From: Phycisphaerae bacterium
GTDB lineage: Bacteria > Planctomycetota > Phycisphaerae > Phycisphaerales > UBA1924
Assembly (NCBI GenBank): GCA_002706885.1
Contig: PAKY01000059.1
Span: 1 to 58,868, forward strand
Direction of reading: 5' to 3'
DNA: 58,868 nt
The position numbers were made by a program, and so were the translations under genes. Each line of letters begins with the position of its first letter. Position 1 is the first letter of the stretch. The notes beneath the pieces are model-generated. The model worked only from the letters and a program-made list of their open reading frames with translations, did not search any database and was not told where the DNA came from. Positions 1 through 7,990 of the stretch are shown here, piece after piece.

Positions 1-2
1 GG

Positions 3-1172
3 AACGTCGATGGCGGGCCGATGGGCGTTGTCGATCGGTTCCCGCTGATCGAGCAGGTCGAGTGTCGACGGACGCACACGACGGTCGCGGGTCACGAGGC
101 GATCCGGGCGAACCTGCATCGGGCGCCGATGTTCAGCGGTCAGATCGCGTCGACGGGACCTCGGTACTGCCCGAGCATCGAGGACAAGGTGGTTCGGTTC
201 GCGGATCGCGAGAGCCACGGTGTGTTCCTCGAGCCGGAGAGCCTGCGGGACGAGTGGGTGTACTGCAACGGGATCAGCTCGAGCCTGCCGGCGGACGTGC
301 AGGACGTTGTGGTGCGGTCGATGCCGGGGTGTGAGCGGGCGGAGATCCTTCGGTACGGGTACGCGGTCGAGTACGACATGTCGCCCGCGCGGCAGATCCA
401 CGCGACGGGCGAGACGAAGCTTGTGGGCGGGTTGTTCTTCGCGGGGCAGATCAACGGGACGAGCGGGTACGAGGAAGCGGCGGCGCAGGGGCTGGTCGCG
501 GGCGTCAACGCGGCGCGTCGAGCGGTCGGCGAGGACGCGGACTTCACGCTCGGTCGTGACGAGGCGTACATCGGCGTGCTGATGGACGACCTGGTGACGA
601 AGACGCCGGTCGAGCCGTACCGCATGTTCACGAGCCGCGCGGAGCATCGGCTGCTTCTGCGGTCGGACAACGCGCCGGACCGTTTGACGCCGATCGCGGA
701 GCGGCTGGGGTTGCTTGACGGGACGGCGCTCGGGCGGCGGCGGCTCGAGCTGTTCAGACGGCGTCGGGCGACGCTCGACGAGGCGGCACGGCTGATCGAC
801 GCGGCGGCGATCGGCGGGCGGTTCGGCGGCGCGGACTTCGGTGTCGCGGAACTCGGGGCGATCGACGGGTTTGGCGGCATGGCGACCGCGGAACTGATGA
901 CGGCGTGGGCGGAGCGTCACTACGAGCCGTACGTGCGTCGGCAGCTCGCGGAGATCAAGCGTTCGCGGGCGATGGAGGAGAAACGGGCGCCGGCGTGGCT
1001 CGACTACCGCGCGATTGACGGGCTCCGGGCGGAGGCGCGGGAGGCGCTCGTTCGGTTCCGTCCCGCTACGTTCGGCCAGGCGGGTCGGCTCGAGGGGGTT
1101 ACGCCTGCGGACCTGTCACTGATCATGGTGTACCTGCGGAAGAACCGGGGGCGGTCGGGGGCGTCGGCTTGA
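3..1172 (+). CDS. mnmG: tRNA uridine 5-carboxymethylaminomethyl modification enzyme MnmG, 3' part
   Basis: The frame is open from the window edge, so the N-terminal FAD-binding part lies outside; 389 residues are visible against about 620 to 630 in the family. MnmG acts in the cytoplasm with MnmE to modify the wobble uridine of certain tRNAs, using FAD, NADH and methylene-tetrahydrofolate. The visible part carries strongly conserved family stretches: GPRYCPSIEDK, FLEPE, NGISSSLP, FFAGQINGTSGYEEAAAQG and EPYRMFTSRAEHRL. The C-terminal helical domain ends in GVTPADLSLIMVYLRK, as in complete family members. The first in-frame ATG (base 21) is internal and is not the true start. A reduced MnmE-like GTPase lies at 21113-22057, but no complete mnmE partner is visible. 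Identification is secure. Confidence 0.96.
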   Translation, partial: NVDGGPMGVVDRFPLIEQVECRRTHTTVAGHEAIRANLHRAPMFSGQIASTGPRYCPSIEDKVVRFADRESHGVFLEPESLRDEWVYCNGISSSLPADVQDVVVRSMPGCERAEILRYGYAVEYDMSPARQIHATGETKLVGGLFFAGQINGTSGYEEAAAQGLVAGVNAARRAVGEDADFTLGRDEAYIGVLMDDLVTKTPVEPYRMFTSRAEHRLLLRSDNAPDRLTPIAERLGLLDGTALGRRRLELFRRRRATLDEAARLIDAAAIGGRFGGADFGVAELGAIDGFGGMATAELMTAWAERHYEPYVRRQLAEIKRSRAMEEKRAPAWLDYRAIDGLRAEAREALVRFRPATFGQAGRLEGVTPADLSLIMVYLRKNRGRSGASA

Positions 1173-1191
1173 CGGCGGGGCGCGGGCGGCG

Positions 1192-1197
1192 TCTAGT
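1192..1197 (+). promoter_or_regulatory. -10-like hexamer TCTAGT six bases before the antiporter start
   Basis: TCTAGT ends exactly six bases before the ATG at 1204, and there is no Shine-Dalgarno sequence upstream. A start site about seven bases downstream of a -10 box would fall on the ATG, giving a leaderless mRNA. The hexamer matches TATAAT at four of six positions. It is one of five such arrangements in this window. Confidence 0.4.
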
Positions 1198-1203
1198 GGT
1201 GCG

Positions 1204-3018
1204 ATGACAGGTGAGATTGTGCTGACACTCGGCGCAGGTGGGGCGGGGGAACTCGCGGTCAACCTGCTGATCGTGCTCGCGTGCGCGGGGCTTGTGGCGT
1301 CGGCGCTGCACGCGGTGCGGATCTCGCCGATCCCGGGGTATCTCATTGCGGGGGCGTTGATCGGTCCGGGAGCGCTCGGGCTGGTGGGCGAGTCGGAGAG
1401 CATCGACGGGATCTCGAGCCTCGCGGTGGTGATGCTCATGTTCGGCATCGGGCTGCACCTCGATGTCGCGAGCATCCGGAGCGGCGCGCGGGCGATGCTG
1501 GTGACCGGGATTGCTTCGACGCTGCTGTCGACGTTCGCGCTCGCGGCGATCGGCGTCGCGGTGGGGATGCCGGCGCCGACGGCGGTCGCGGCGGGCGCCG
1601 CGGTCGCGATGTCGTCGACGGCCGTGGTGCTCCAGGCGATCCAGCAGCGGCGCGAGCTTCATCGTGGGTACGGGCGGCTCGGGTTTGGCGTACTGATCGT
1701 GCAGGACCTCCTAGTGATCGCAGCGATGGCGGCGATGCCGCTGCTCGCGGCGTGGCTAGGGGGCGACGGGAGCGAGGCGGCCGAGGCGCTGAAGGTCGAG
1801 GAGTCGACGTCGGGCGTCGCTGCGAGCGGTGGGGACGCGTGGTGGACGGTGCTATTGGGGGGCGCTGCGCGCCTCGGCACGGTGGCTGCGATGATCGTGG
1901 TGGGGCGGCTGCTGCTTCCGAGGGCGTTGGTCGCGCTTGCGAAGACGGCGCCGGTCGAGGTCGTGCTCGTCGTATCGGCTGCGATCGCTCTGGGCCTGGC
2001 GGTGGTGTGCGGCGCGCTGGGATTCAGTCCGGAACTCGGGGCGTTCATCGCGGGGTTCTTGCTGAGCGCGACGCCGCTGCGGTATCAGCTTGGCGGGCAG
2101 CTCGCGCCGCTTCGCGACCTGTTCATGGCGGTGTTGTTTACGGCGGTGGGGCTGCGGCTCGAGTTCGGCGCGATCGCGGACGTGTGGTGGGCGGTGATCC
2201 TCGCTTCGGGCGTGGTCATCGCGTTGAAGTCGCTCTTCATCGGCGGGTCGGCGTGGGCGTCGGGCGTTCCCGCGAGCACCAGCGCCCAGACGGGGTTGAG
2301 TCTGGCTCAGTCGGGCGAGTTCAGCCTTGTGCTGATCGCGGTGGCGGTCGCGGAGGGGGCGATGAGTGAGCAGTGGGCCCAGCCGCTGATCGCGGTCGTG
2401 GTGGCGACGCTTCTCGTGACGCCCGCGCTGATGGCGGCGGGGCGTTGGGCGTGGACGGGGTTGCACCATGCGCCGATGGCGCCGTGGGTGCGAGCGCCGA
2501 GCCTGGCCGACCGCCCGCCCGTTGCGCTCACGGGCGACGAGCCCGAAGGCGAGGCGCCCGAGCAGCCGAACGTGGTCATCGCGGGGTACGGGCCCGTCGG
2601 TCGGGCGTGCGCCGATCGGCTCGAGCTGCTCGGTGTGCGTGTGACGATCATCGAATTGAACACGGCGACGGTCCGGCGGCAGCTCGCGCTCGGGCGATCG
2701 ATCATCTACGGGGACATCACCAACGCGGGCGTGCTCGAGTCGGCGGGTGTGCCGGACGCGGACGCTGTGTTGCTGACGGTGCCCGACGAGGAAGCGATGC
2801 TGCGGGCGTGTCAGCTTTGTCGGCGCCTTGCGCCGAGCGCGTTCATCGCGGCGCGTGCGGCGGTGTTGAGCCGCGGGATCGTGGCGCGAGAGCTCGGCGC
2901 GGACGACGTGACCGTGGCGGAGATCGCGACGGCTGCGTCGATGGCGGACAGCGTCGCGACGGCGCTCGCGGAGCGGACGGGTCGGAAGGCTCCGACGTCG
3001 GCGCCCGCCGAGGAGTGA
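1204..3018 (+). CDS. Kef-type monovalent cation:proton antiporter with TrkA-N domain
   Basis: A 604-residue inner-membrane protein of the CPA2 family. The N-terminal two thirds are a run of hydrophobic segments of the Na+/H+ exchanger fold, with family motifs such as IPGYLIAGALIGPG near residue 45, AVAMSSTAVVLQ near 135 and GFSPELGAFIAGFLL near 270. From about residue 455 a cytoplasmic TrkA-N/RCK domain follows, with a Rossmann nucleotide-binding loop (GYGPVGRA) and the YGDITNAGVLESAG stretch that senses NAD(H) in this family. Such proteins exchange K+ or Na+ for protons, with roles in pH homeostasis or electrophile protection. The ion cannot be told from sequence, and no KefF/KefG ancillary gene is adjacent. 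The start has a -10-like hexamer six bases upstream instead of a ribosome binding site. It converges on the UVR protein gene with a 7-base gap. Confidence 0.9.
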   Translation: MTGEIVLTLGAGGAGELAVNLLIVLACAGLVASALHAVRISPIPGYLIAGALIGPGALGLVGESESIDGISSLAVVMLMFGIGLHLDVASIRSGARAMLVTGIASTLLSTFALAAIGVAVGMPAPTAVAAGAAVAMSSTAVVLQAIQQRRELHRGYGRLGFGVLIVQDLLVIAAMAAMPLLAAWLGGDGSEAAEALKVEESTSGVAASGGDAWWTVLLGGAARLGTVAAMIVVGRLLLPRALVALAKTAPVEVVLVVSAAIALGLAVVCGALGFSPELGAFIAGFLLSATPLRYQLGGQLAPLRDLFMAVLFTAVGLRLEFGAIADVWWAVILASGVVIALKSLFIGGSAWASGVPASTSAQTGLSLAQSGEFSLVLIAVAVAEGAMSEQWAQPLIAVVVATLLVTPALMAAGRWAWTGLHHAPMAPWVRAPSLADRPPVALTGDEPEGEAPEQPNVVIAGYGPVGRACADRLELLGVRVTIIELNTATVRRQLALGRSIIYGDITNAGVLESAGVPDADAVLLTVPDEEAMLRACQLCRRLAPSAFIAARAAVLSRGIVARELGADDVTVAEIATAASMADSVATALAERTGRKAPTSAPAEE

Positions 3019-3025
3019 ATGCCTC

Positions 3026-3841
3026 TCAATCGGGGAGGAGACGGAGCTCGTCGCGGAGGATGGCGGCGAGCTCGTAGTTCTCGCGCGCGAGAGCTTCCTG
3101 GAGGCGCTGGCGGAGTTCGGCCCGCTGGCTGACGGGGAGCTTGGGGAGGAGTGTCTCACGCATGGAGCGGAGCATCTGGGCCTCGTTGGACTGCTCGAAG
3201 TCGCCCGGGTCGCCCGCGGCCTCGTAGTGGGCGCGGAGGGCGTCGAGGCCCTCGTCGATCGCGTTGACGGCGACGTTGGGCTCGTTGTCCTTGATGGCCT
3301 GGCTCGCGAGGGCGCGTGCCCGCATCATCGTGATGTAGGGCCTGACCTGTTCGAGGATCGCGCCGTCGGAGTCGTTCTCTGCGTGTTCGGCGCAGAAGTC
3401 GAGGAGGCGAAGGTTGCGCGTGGTGTCACGAATCACGCCCTCGTAGTCCTCGAGGACCAGGAGCGCGACGTAGCGGTGGTAGTACTGGGCGGCCTCGTCG
3501 CGGAGCTGCTTGCATTCATCGGGCGAGAGGGCGAACGCGGGCGGCGCGTCGGCGTCTTCGTCGTCGCCTTCGGCCATCGCTTCGACGGCTTCGGGGGCGG
3601 CGGGTCCGAGGGCCGAGGGCCCGGCGATCTCGTCGAGGCGGTTCTCGTGGTACTCCAAGAGACTGGGGAACCCGAACGGGGTCTGACCGTCGGGGCGTCC
3701 CTCCATGTTCATCTGGAGGATGCCGAGGTCGAGACGCACCTGGATCTTGGGTTCACCGTCGTCGCCGCGGATCATGCGGACGTTCAGACGGCCCGATTCG
3801 TACGGCCAGTTCTGAAGCAGGGTGGTCAGATCAAGGGACAT
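3026..3841 (-). CDS. UvrB/UvrC (UVR) motif protein
   Basis: A 271-residue cytoplasmic protein of unknown role. The last 30 or so residues (RAELRQRLQEALARENYELA and on to DELR) form a UVR motif, the helical hairpin by which UvrB and UvrC interact; it also occurs in ClpC and McsA-like proteins. The rest has no nuclease or helicase motifs, so this is not a UvrABC subunit. Residues 80-110 are acidic and proline/alanine-rich, probably a linker. The N-terminal part starts MSLDLTTLLQNWPYE and contains GEPKIQVRLDLGILQM. Conserved proteins of this layout occur in planctomycetes, but I know of no demonstrated function. It is transcribed towards the antiporter from a recognisable sigma-70 promoter. Confidence 0.8.
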   Translation of the reverse strand: MSLDLTTLLQNWPYESGRLNVRMIRGDDGEPKIQVRLDLGILQMNMEGRPDGQTPFGFPSLLEYHENRLDEIAGPSALGPAAPEAVEAMAEGDDEDADAPPAFALSPDECKQLRDEAAQYYHRYVALLVLEDYEGVIRDTTRNLRLLDFCAEHAENDSDGAILEQVRPYITMMRARALASQAIKDNEPNVAVNAIDEGLDALRAHYEAAGDPGDFEQSNEAQMLRSMRETLLPKLPVSQRAELRQRLQEALARENYELAAILRDELRLLPD

Positions 3842-3864
3842 GGGCCGGGGGGTCTCCAGAAGAA

Positions 3865-3892
3865 ATTTTAGGCCCTGCGGGGAGTTGGTAAA
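3865..3892 (-). promoter_or_regulatory. Sigma-70 promoter of the UVR protein gene
   Basis: On the minus strand TTTACC, a 16-base spacer and TAAAAT are seen, the last at 3865-3870. The -10 box matches the consensus at five of six positions. Transcription should start near 3858, giving a leader of under 20 bases. Confidence 0.5.
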
Positions 3893-4049
3893 CGGGCAAA
3901 GGTGGGGCGGACCTTGGGCTGTGCCAGGAAAATTCGAAAAAGCGTGTCAAAAAGATTGGAAAACCGCGCTTTCTAGCTGCGAGGGCGTGAAGCTTGAGAG
4001 CTTTGAATGAACTTTCACTAAGCCCCTCTATTTGCTGGACTTTTGTGGC

Positions 4050-4078
4050 TTCCGTAGCGAACCGTGCCGACTTACTCT
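4050..4078 (+). promoter_or_regulatory. Possible promoter of the sigma factor gene
   Basis: TTCCGT at 4050-4055 and TACTCT at 4073-4078 are separated by 17 bases. The -10 box matches at three positions only, so this is tentative. It would give a leader of about 85 bases containing the hairpin at 4139-4154. Confidence 0.25.
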
Positions 4079-4171
4079 ACGGATCGCATCGAGTAGGTGG
4101 AGAGCTGGTGGTTTGGTCGCCGCCAGCCAAAGACAAGTCGCGGCTAGCGCCGCGGAAGGTGGGTAGGTGAG

Positions 4172-5110
4172 GTGAGCGATTTACGTACCGCAGCCGCGGG
4201 CGGAAGCCGCGGTGTGAGATCCGATTTGGATCTTTACCTCCGGGACATCAAGCGAACGCCTCTGCTTTCGGCGGAGGAAGAGCGTGATCTCGGCTGGGCG
4301 ATCATCAACGACAACTGTGCTGAGTCGCGTGAGCACATGATCCGCGCGAACCTGCGTTTGGTTGTTGCGATCGCCAAAAACTACACGAACAGAGGTCTGA
4401 CGCTTTCTGATCTGATCGAGGAAGGCAATATCGGACTGTTGCGTGCCGTCGAGGGTTTTGACCCTGCGCAGGGCGCAAGGTTCAGCACGTATGCCTCCTG
4501 GTGGATCAAGCAGGCGATCAAGCGTGCTCTTATCAACGCGAGTCAGCCGATCCACATCCCGGCGTACATGGTCGAGTTGATCGCCAAGTGGAAGGTGGCC
4601 TCGCGGAAGCTCGAGCAGGAGTTGGGGCACCCGCCGACGGCGGAGCAGCTCTCGGCTGAGCTCGAGATCCCGGTCAAGAAGGTCCAGATCATCCGTCGGG
4701 CGATCAAGGCGTTCCGCACGCCCGCCCAGGAAGGTTCGGGGGCCGACGGCGACCTGATGTCGATGGGTGAGATCGTCGCGGATTCGCGCATGGGGTCGCC
4801 CGAGTCGAGCGTGCTGCAGTCGGAGGAGATCGTTCTTCTTCGTCGCCTCATGGAGACGATCGACGAGCGCGAGGCCGAGGTGCTTCGACTTCGCTACGGC
4901 CTCGACGGTCGTCAGCCGCTGACGCTGAAGGAGATCGCCGATCACGTTGGTCTGAGCCGCGAGCGCGTGCGTCAGATCGCGGATGAGGCGATCGAGCGTC
5001 TCGGCGAGCGGTTCCGGGATTCGAAGCCGAGCCGGTTCTTCCGTCGGGAGGACTCGGAGTTCGACGGCGGGGAGCGGACGCTCCGTCACCCGTCGCACAC
5101 GCCGGCCTGA
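4172..5110 (+). CDS. rpoD: RNA polymerase sigma factor, sigma-70 family (RpoD/SigA type)
   Basis: A 312-residue sigma factor that directs RNA polymerase to -10/-35 promoters. Region 1.2 is at residues 17-42 (DLYLRDIKRTPLLSAEEE). Region 2 follows (RLVVAIAKNYTNRGL, DLIEEGNIGLLRAVEGFDP), with the -10 recognition helix FSTYASWWIKQAIKRAL. Region 3 is next, then region 4 at about 225-290, with the -35 helix-turn-helix LTLKEIADHVGLSRERVRQI. Region 1.1 and the long non-conserved insert of proteobacterial RpoD are absent, so it could be the main sigma factor of a short type or a group 2 relative. The start is GTG, preceded by a purine-rich site (GGAAGG). A downstream gene follows after 30 bases but has its own start signal. 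Confidence 0.9.
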   Translation: MSDLRTAAAGGSRGVRSDLDLYLRDIKRTPLLSAEEERDLGWAIINDNCAESREHMIRANLRLVVAIAKNYTNRGLTLSDLIEEGNIGLLRAVEGFDPAQGARFSTYASWWIKQAIKRALINASQPIHIPAYMVELIAKWKVASRKLEQELGHPPTAEQLSAELEIPVKKVQIIRRAIKAFRTPAQEGSGADGDLMSMGEIVADSRMGSPESSVLQSEEIVLLRRLMETIDEREAEVLRLRYGLDGRQPLTLKEIADHVGLSRERVRQIADEAIERLGERFRDSKPSRFFRREDSEFDGGERTLRHPSHTPA

Positions 5111-5128
5111 CGCCCGTTCCTCCGCGGG

Positions 5129-5134
5129 TATCAT
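5129..5134 (+). promoter_or_regulatory. -10 box TATCAT six bases before the start of the exported unknown protein
   Basis: TATCAT matches the -10 consensus at four of six positions and ends exactly six bases before the ATG at 5141. There is no Shine-Dalgarno sequence. This suggests a leaderless transcript separate from the upstream sigma factor gene. Confidence 0.45.
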
Positions 5135-5140
5135 CCCCGC

Positions 5141-6754
5141 ATGAGGATCCTTATCACGACCGGACTTCGACGAACCGCGAGCGTGGCGTTTGCCACGCTC
5201 GCGGCGTTTGTTTTGACGCCGTCCGCGGCGGCCCAGGGGACGCACGTCGCGCAGGCGAACGACCTCTACAAGGACATCACGCCCGCTCGGTACAGCCATC
5301 CGATCATCCTGCCAGCGCTGGCGGAGATCGAGGACGCACCCGCGGCGGTGGCGGATGTCACGACGGCGCGTCTGATCGCGCCCGGCGATCCGTTGTGGGA
5401 CGAGGTCGAGCGGTGGCGGACGTCGGCGCCGCAGCGGGCGGTCCTCGAGGCGCTTCGGAAGGTGACGGAGCAGTCGAGCTTCGACAGCGCGATGGCGTTC
5501 GCGCAGCCGTACGGCTCGGCGGGGATCCCGGTCGAGCTGCTTCGCGCGGGGATGTACACCGAACTCGGCGACCCGCCGCTGCTCGCGGCGGCGGACCATC
5601 GTTACCTCGACGAGATGGAGACGATGCGGAACCTTGTGCACGTCGAGGCGACGAAGCTGACGACGGACGGCAACGTTGACGACGCGGCTGAACTGCTGCT
5701 TCGGCTCGCCGTGTTCGGTCGGCAGATGGTCGAACGCGAGTTCATGGTCGAGTCGTACTGGGGGTACCGGACGCTGCTCGACGCGATCTCGCGGGTTCGC
5801 GACGTCCTGTTCATGGACTTCGAGTCGGGGCGCAACGCGAACCCCGCGCGGCTTCGCGCGATCATCGACTGGCTCGACCGCGAGGGCATCCTGGGGCTTG
5901 ATCGGCTCAGCTTTCCGCGGGCAGATCGGATCGGTTCGCAGCAGCTCATCGATCTGGTGTACCGCGAGCGCGGGGGTGTGCGCGAGGCGCCGTTCATCGA
6001 GGCGATGAGCCGCCTCGGGAGCGGAACCCGTCCGCTTCGTCGGTTCGCGCAGTCGGATCGGTGGCGGAACGCGGCGGGCTCTCAGGCGGACTGGTTCGAT
6101 ATCGGCGACGCGCTTGCACGGGTGTACGACGGGTGGTCGGAGCGGTGGAAGCTCGCGCCGGGCTCGCCCGTTCTTGCGCTGCCGTTCCCGTACTGGGACT
6201 ACACGGACGAGGCGAAGTACGCGGTGATCTCCAAGCCGCTGCTCCCGAGCCGTCCGGAGGGTGGTCCGCTCGCGGGCGAGATCTTCTTCGACTTCCGCAA
6301 GGCGCTCGATGTCGAGCGTGTCGGCACGAAGCAGGCGATCGGGGTGCTCGGGCGTTTGTACGAGCGTGGTCGGTACCCGCCCGAGCTCGCGAGCATCCGT
6401 CCGCGGTGGATCGAGGTGATCGAGCCCGACGAGTACTCGGAGATCCCGCTCGGCGCGCACGCGAAGCCGGCGATGACGTTCTTCGTGCCGGTGCGGGACG
6501 ACTACATCGCGAACCGTCGCGACGAGGCGCAGCCGCACTTCATGCAGGTCTTCCCGGGTGACGGGTCGAACTTCGGTGTCGAGCTGTACGACGATTCGTT
6601 CGTGCTTTATTCCGTCGGGCCGAACCATTACGACGACAACGCGCGGCGGGTGCACCAGGACATCGAGTCGGAGATCGGTGACTACCTGATCTGGCCGCCC
6701 GTGCAGGGGCTGTACCGCAAGCACCTGCGCGATACGGGTCAGCTCGGCGGCTGA
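5141..6754 (+). CDS. Exported protein of unknown function
   Basis: A 537-residue protein I do not recognise. It begins with a clear signal peptide (MRILITTGLRRTASVAFATL, then a hydrophobic stretch ending in SAAAQG), so it is probably periplasmic or outer-envelope. The mature part is rich in aromatic and charged residues, contains no repeats or cysteine pairs, and shows no catalytic motif that I can name. Stretches such as VLALPFPYWDYTDEAKYAVISK near residue 350 and DDSFVLYSVGPNHYDDNARR near 490 look like a folded, conserved domain. The latter resembles the end of type II secretion pseudopilin-like folds in having a 'YSVGPN' motif, but the rest does not fit a pseudopilin. Codon use agrees with the neighbours. 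Confidence 0.75.
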   Translation: MRILITTGLRRTASVAFATLAAFVLTPSAAAQGTHVAQANDLYKDITPARYSHPIILPALAEIEDAPAAVADVTTARLIAPGDPLWDEVERWRTSAPQRAVLEALRKVTEQSSFDSAMAFAQPYGSAGIPVELLRAGMYTELGDPPLLAAADHRYLDEMETMRNLVHVEATKLTTDGNVDDAAELLLRLAVFGRQMVEREFMVESYWGYRTLLDAISRVRDVLFMDFESGRNANPARLRAIIDWLDREGILGLDRLSFPRADRIGSQQLIDLVYRERGGVREAPFIEAMSRLGSGTRPLRRFAQSDRWRNAAGSQADWFDIGDALARVYDGWSERWKLAPGSPVLALPFPYWDYTDEAKYAVISKPLLPSRPEGGPLAGEIFFDFRKALDVERVGTKQAIGVLGRLYERGRYPPELASIRPRWIEVIEPDEYSEIPLGAHAKPAMTFFVPVRDDYIANRRDEAQPHFMQVFPGDGSNFGVELYDDSFVLYSVGPNHYDDNARRVHQDIESEIGDYLIWPPVQGLYRKHLRDTGQLGG

Positions 6755-6860
6755 GCGGGCAGGGAACGACCATCGGGAACAATTTTCGCGGCGTCCGCGT
6801 TTGATATCGACGCGCCCGCGGCACGGCAACGGCAACGCATGCGCGGGAGGACCACGGTTC

Positions 6861-7877
6861 ATGGCTGACAACTCATCGTCCAACGGCGGCGCGGACACGA
6901 TCCGTAAGCTCGTGATCGTCGGGTCGGGCCCCGCGGGGTGGACCGCGGCGATCTACGCGGCCCGTGCGCAGCTCGATCCGATCGTCTACGCGGGCGTCCC
7001 GAAGCAGGACCCGGGGCCGATCCTCCCGGGCGGGCAGCTCATGCTGACGACCGAGGTCGAGAACTACCCCGGGTTCGCCGAGGGCGTCGCGGGACCGGAG
7101 ATGATGGGAATCTTCCAGAAGCAGGCCGAGCGGTTCGGGACGGTGGTAAAGAACGAGGACATCGCAAGGCTGGAACTCTCTGATGACCCCGCCGCGACGC
7201 CACACCTGCTTCACACCGCGAAGGGCAAGGTGATCCGAACCCGCGCGATCATCATCGCGACGGGGGCGACGGCGAACTGGCTGAATCTCGAGAACGAACA
7301 GCGCCTCGCCCAGACGGGCGGCGGCGTCTCGGCGTGCGCCGTTTGCGACGGGGCGTTGCCGCTGTTTCGCGACCAGCCGCTCGCGGTCGTCGGCGGCGGC
7401 GATACGGCCATGGAGGAGGCGACCTACCTCACGAAGTTCGCGAGCAAGGTGTACGTGATCCATCGACGCGATGAGCTCCGCGCAAGCAAGGTGATGCAGG
7501 AGAGGTTCCTGAAGCAGCCGAACGCGGTGGTGCTTTGGAACAAGGTCGTGCTCGACGTCATCGGCGACGAGAAGATCTCGGCGGTCGAGCTCGAGGACAC
7601 CGTCACGGGCGAGAAGTCGAGGCTCGAGGTCAAGGGGCTGTTCATCGCGATCGGCCACACGCCCGCGACGAAGTTCATCCGCGATACGAAGCTCGAGTTC
7701 GACGACAGCGGATACCTGAAGCTTCGCTCGCGCGCCAGCGGGACGAATGTGCCGGGCGTGTTTGCCGCGGGTGATGTTGCGGACTCAGAGTACCGCCAGG
7801 CCGTGACGGCCGCCGGGATGGGCTGTCAGGCGGCGATCGACGCGGAGCGGTGGCTCGCGGACGTCGGTCTGAGCTGA
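6861..7877 (+). CDS. trxB: Thioredoxin-disulfide reductase
   Basis: A 338-residue cytoplasmic flavoenzyme that reduces thioredoxin with NADPH. The FAD-binding loop is GSGPAGWTAAIYAAR (from residue 21). The redox-active pair is CAVC at 159-162. The NADPH site is GGGDTAMEEATYL followed by HRRDELRAS. The C-terminal FAD motif is GVFAAGDVADSEYRQAVTAAGMG. Length is close to the usual 310-340. The frame is open upstream to 6801, but the ATG at 6861 follows a good GGGAGG site and begins right before the folded domain. An exported thioredoxin-like protein is encoded convergently just downstream, though it need not be the substrate. Confidence 0.95.
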   Translation: MADNSSSNGGADTIRKLVIVGSGPAGWTAAIYAARAQLDPIVYAGVPKQDPGPILPGGQLMLTTEVENYPGFAEGVAGPEMMGIFQKQAERFGTVVKNEDIARLELSDDPAATPHLLHTAKGKVIRTRAIIIATGATANWLNLENEQRLAQTGGGVSACAVCDGALPLFRDQPLAVVGGGDTAMEEATYLTKFASKVYVIHRRDELRASKVMQERFLKQPNAVVLWNKVVLDVIGDEKISAVELEDTVTGEKSRLEVKGLFIAIGHTPATKFIRDTKLEFDDSGYLKLRSRASGTNVPGVFAAGDVADSEYRQAVTAAGMGCQAAIDAERWLADVGLS

Positions 7878-7917
7878 TTCGGCATGAGCTGAACAAGACG
7901 AACAACCGCCGCGCATG

Positions 7918-7945
7918 AAAAAGCCCCGCAAACGCGGGGCTTTTT
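7918..7945. terminator. Bidirectional intrinsic terminator between trxB and the thioredoxin-like gene
   Basis: A perfect 7-bp stem GCCCCGC/GCGGGGC with loop AAAC, flanked by five A and five T, so it can work on both strands. It separates two convergent genes. Confidence 0.9.
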
Positions 7946-7990
7946 GCGTACCTGGAACCCTCTTCGAGAATCGCGGCTGGGTATCGCCGA

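Larger units (their letters stand above)
3842..4171. other. 330-base divergent intergenic region between the UVR gene and the sigma factor gene
   Basis: This gene-free stretch is less GC-rich than its surroundings between 3930 and 4080. It contains the UVR promoter on the minus strand, a weak promoter candidate for the sigma factor gene (TTCCGT, 17 bases, TACTCT at 4050-4078), and a perfect 6-bp hairpin CGCGGC-tagc-GCCGCG at 4139-4154. The hairpin lies just upstream of the purine-rich ribosome binding site of the sigma factor gene. No ORF in it looks protein-like. Confidence 0.5.

Noticed and set aside
3026..3841. Annotation of the UVR-motif protein as UvrB or UvrC
   Set aside because: Only the C-terminal interaction motif is shared; helicase and nuclease motifs are absent and the length is far too short.
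4181..6898. 905-codon open frame on the minus strand across the sigma factor and exported protein genes
   Set aside because: It is antisense to two well-supported genes, is arginine-rich with no motif, and results from the high GC content of third codon positions.
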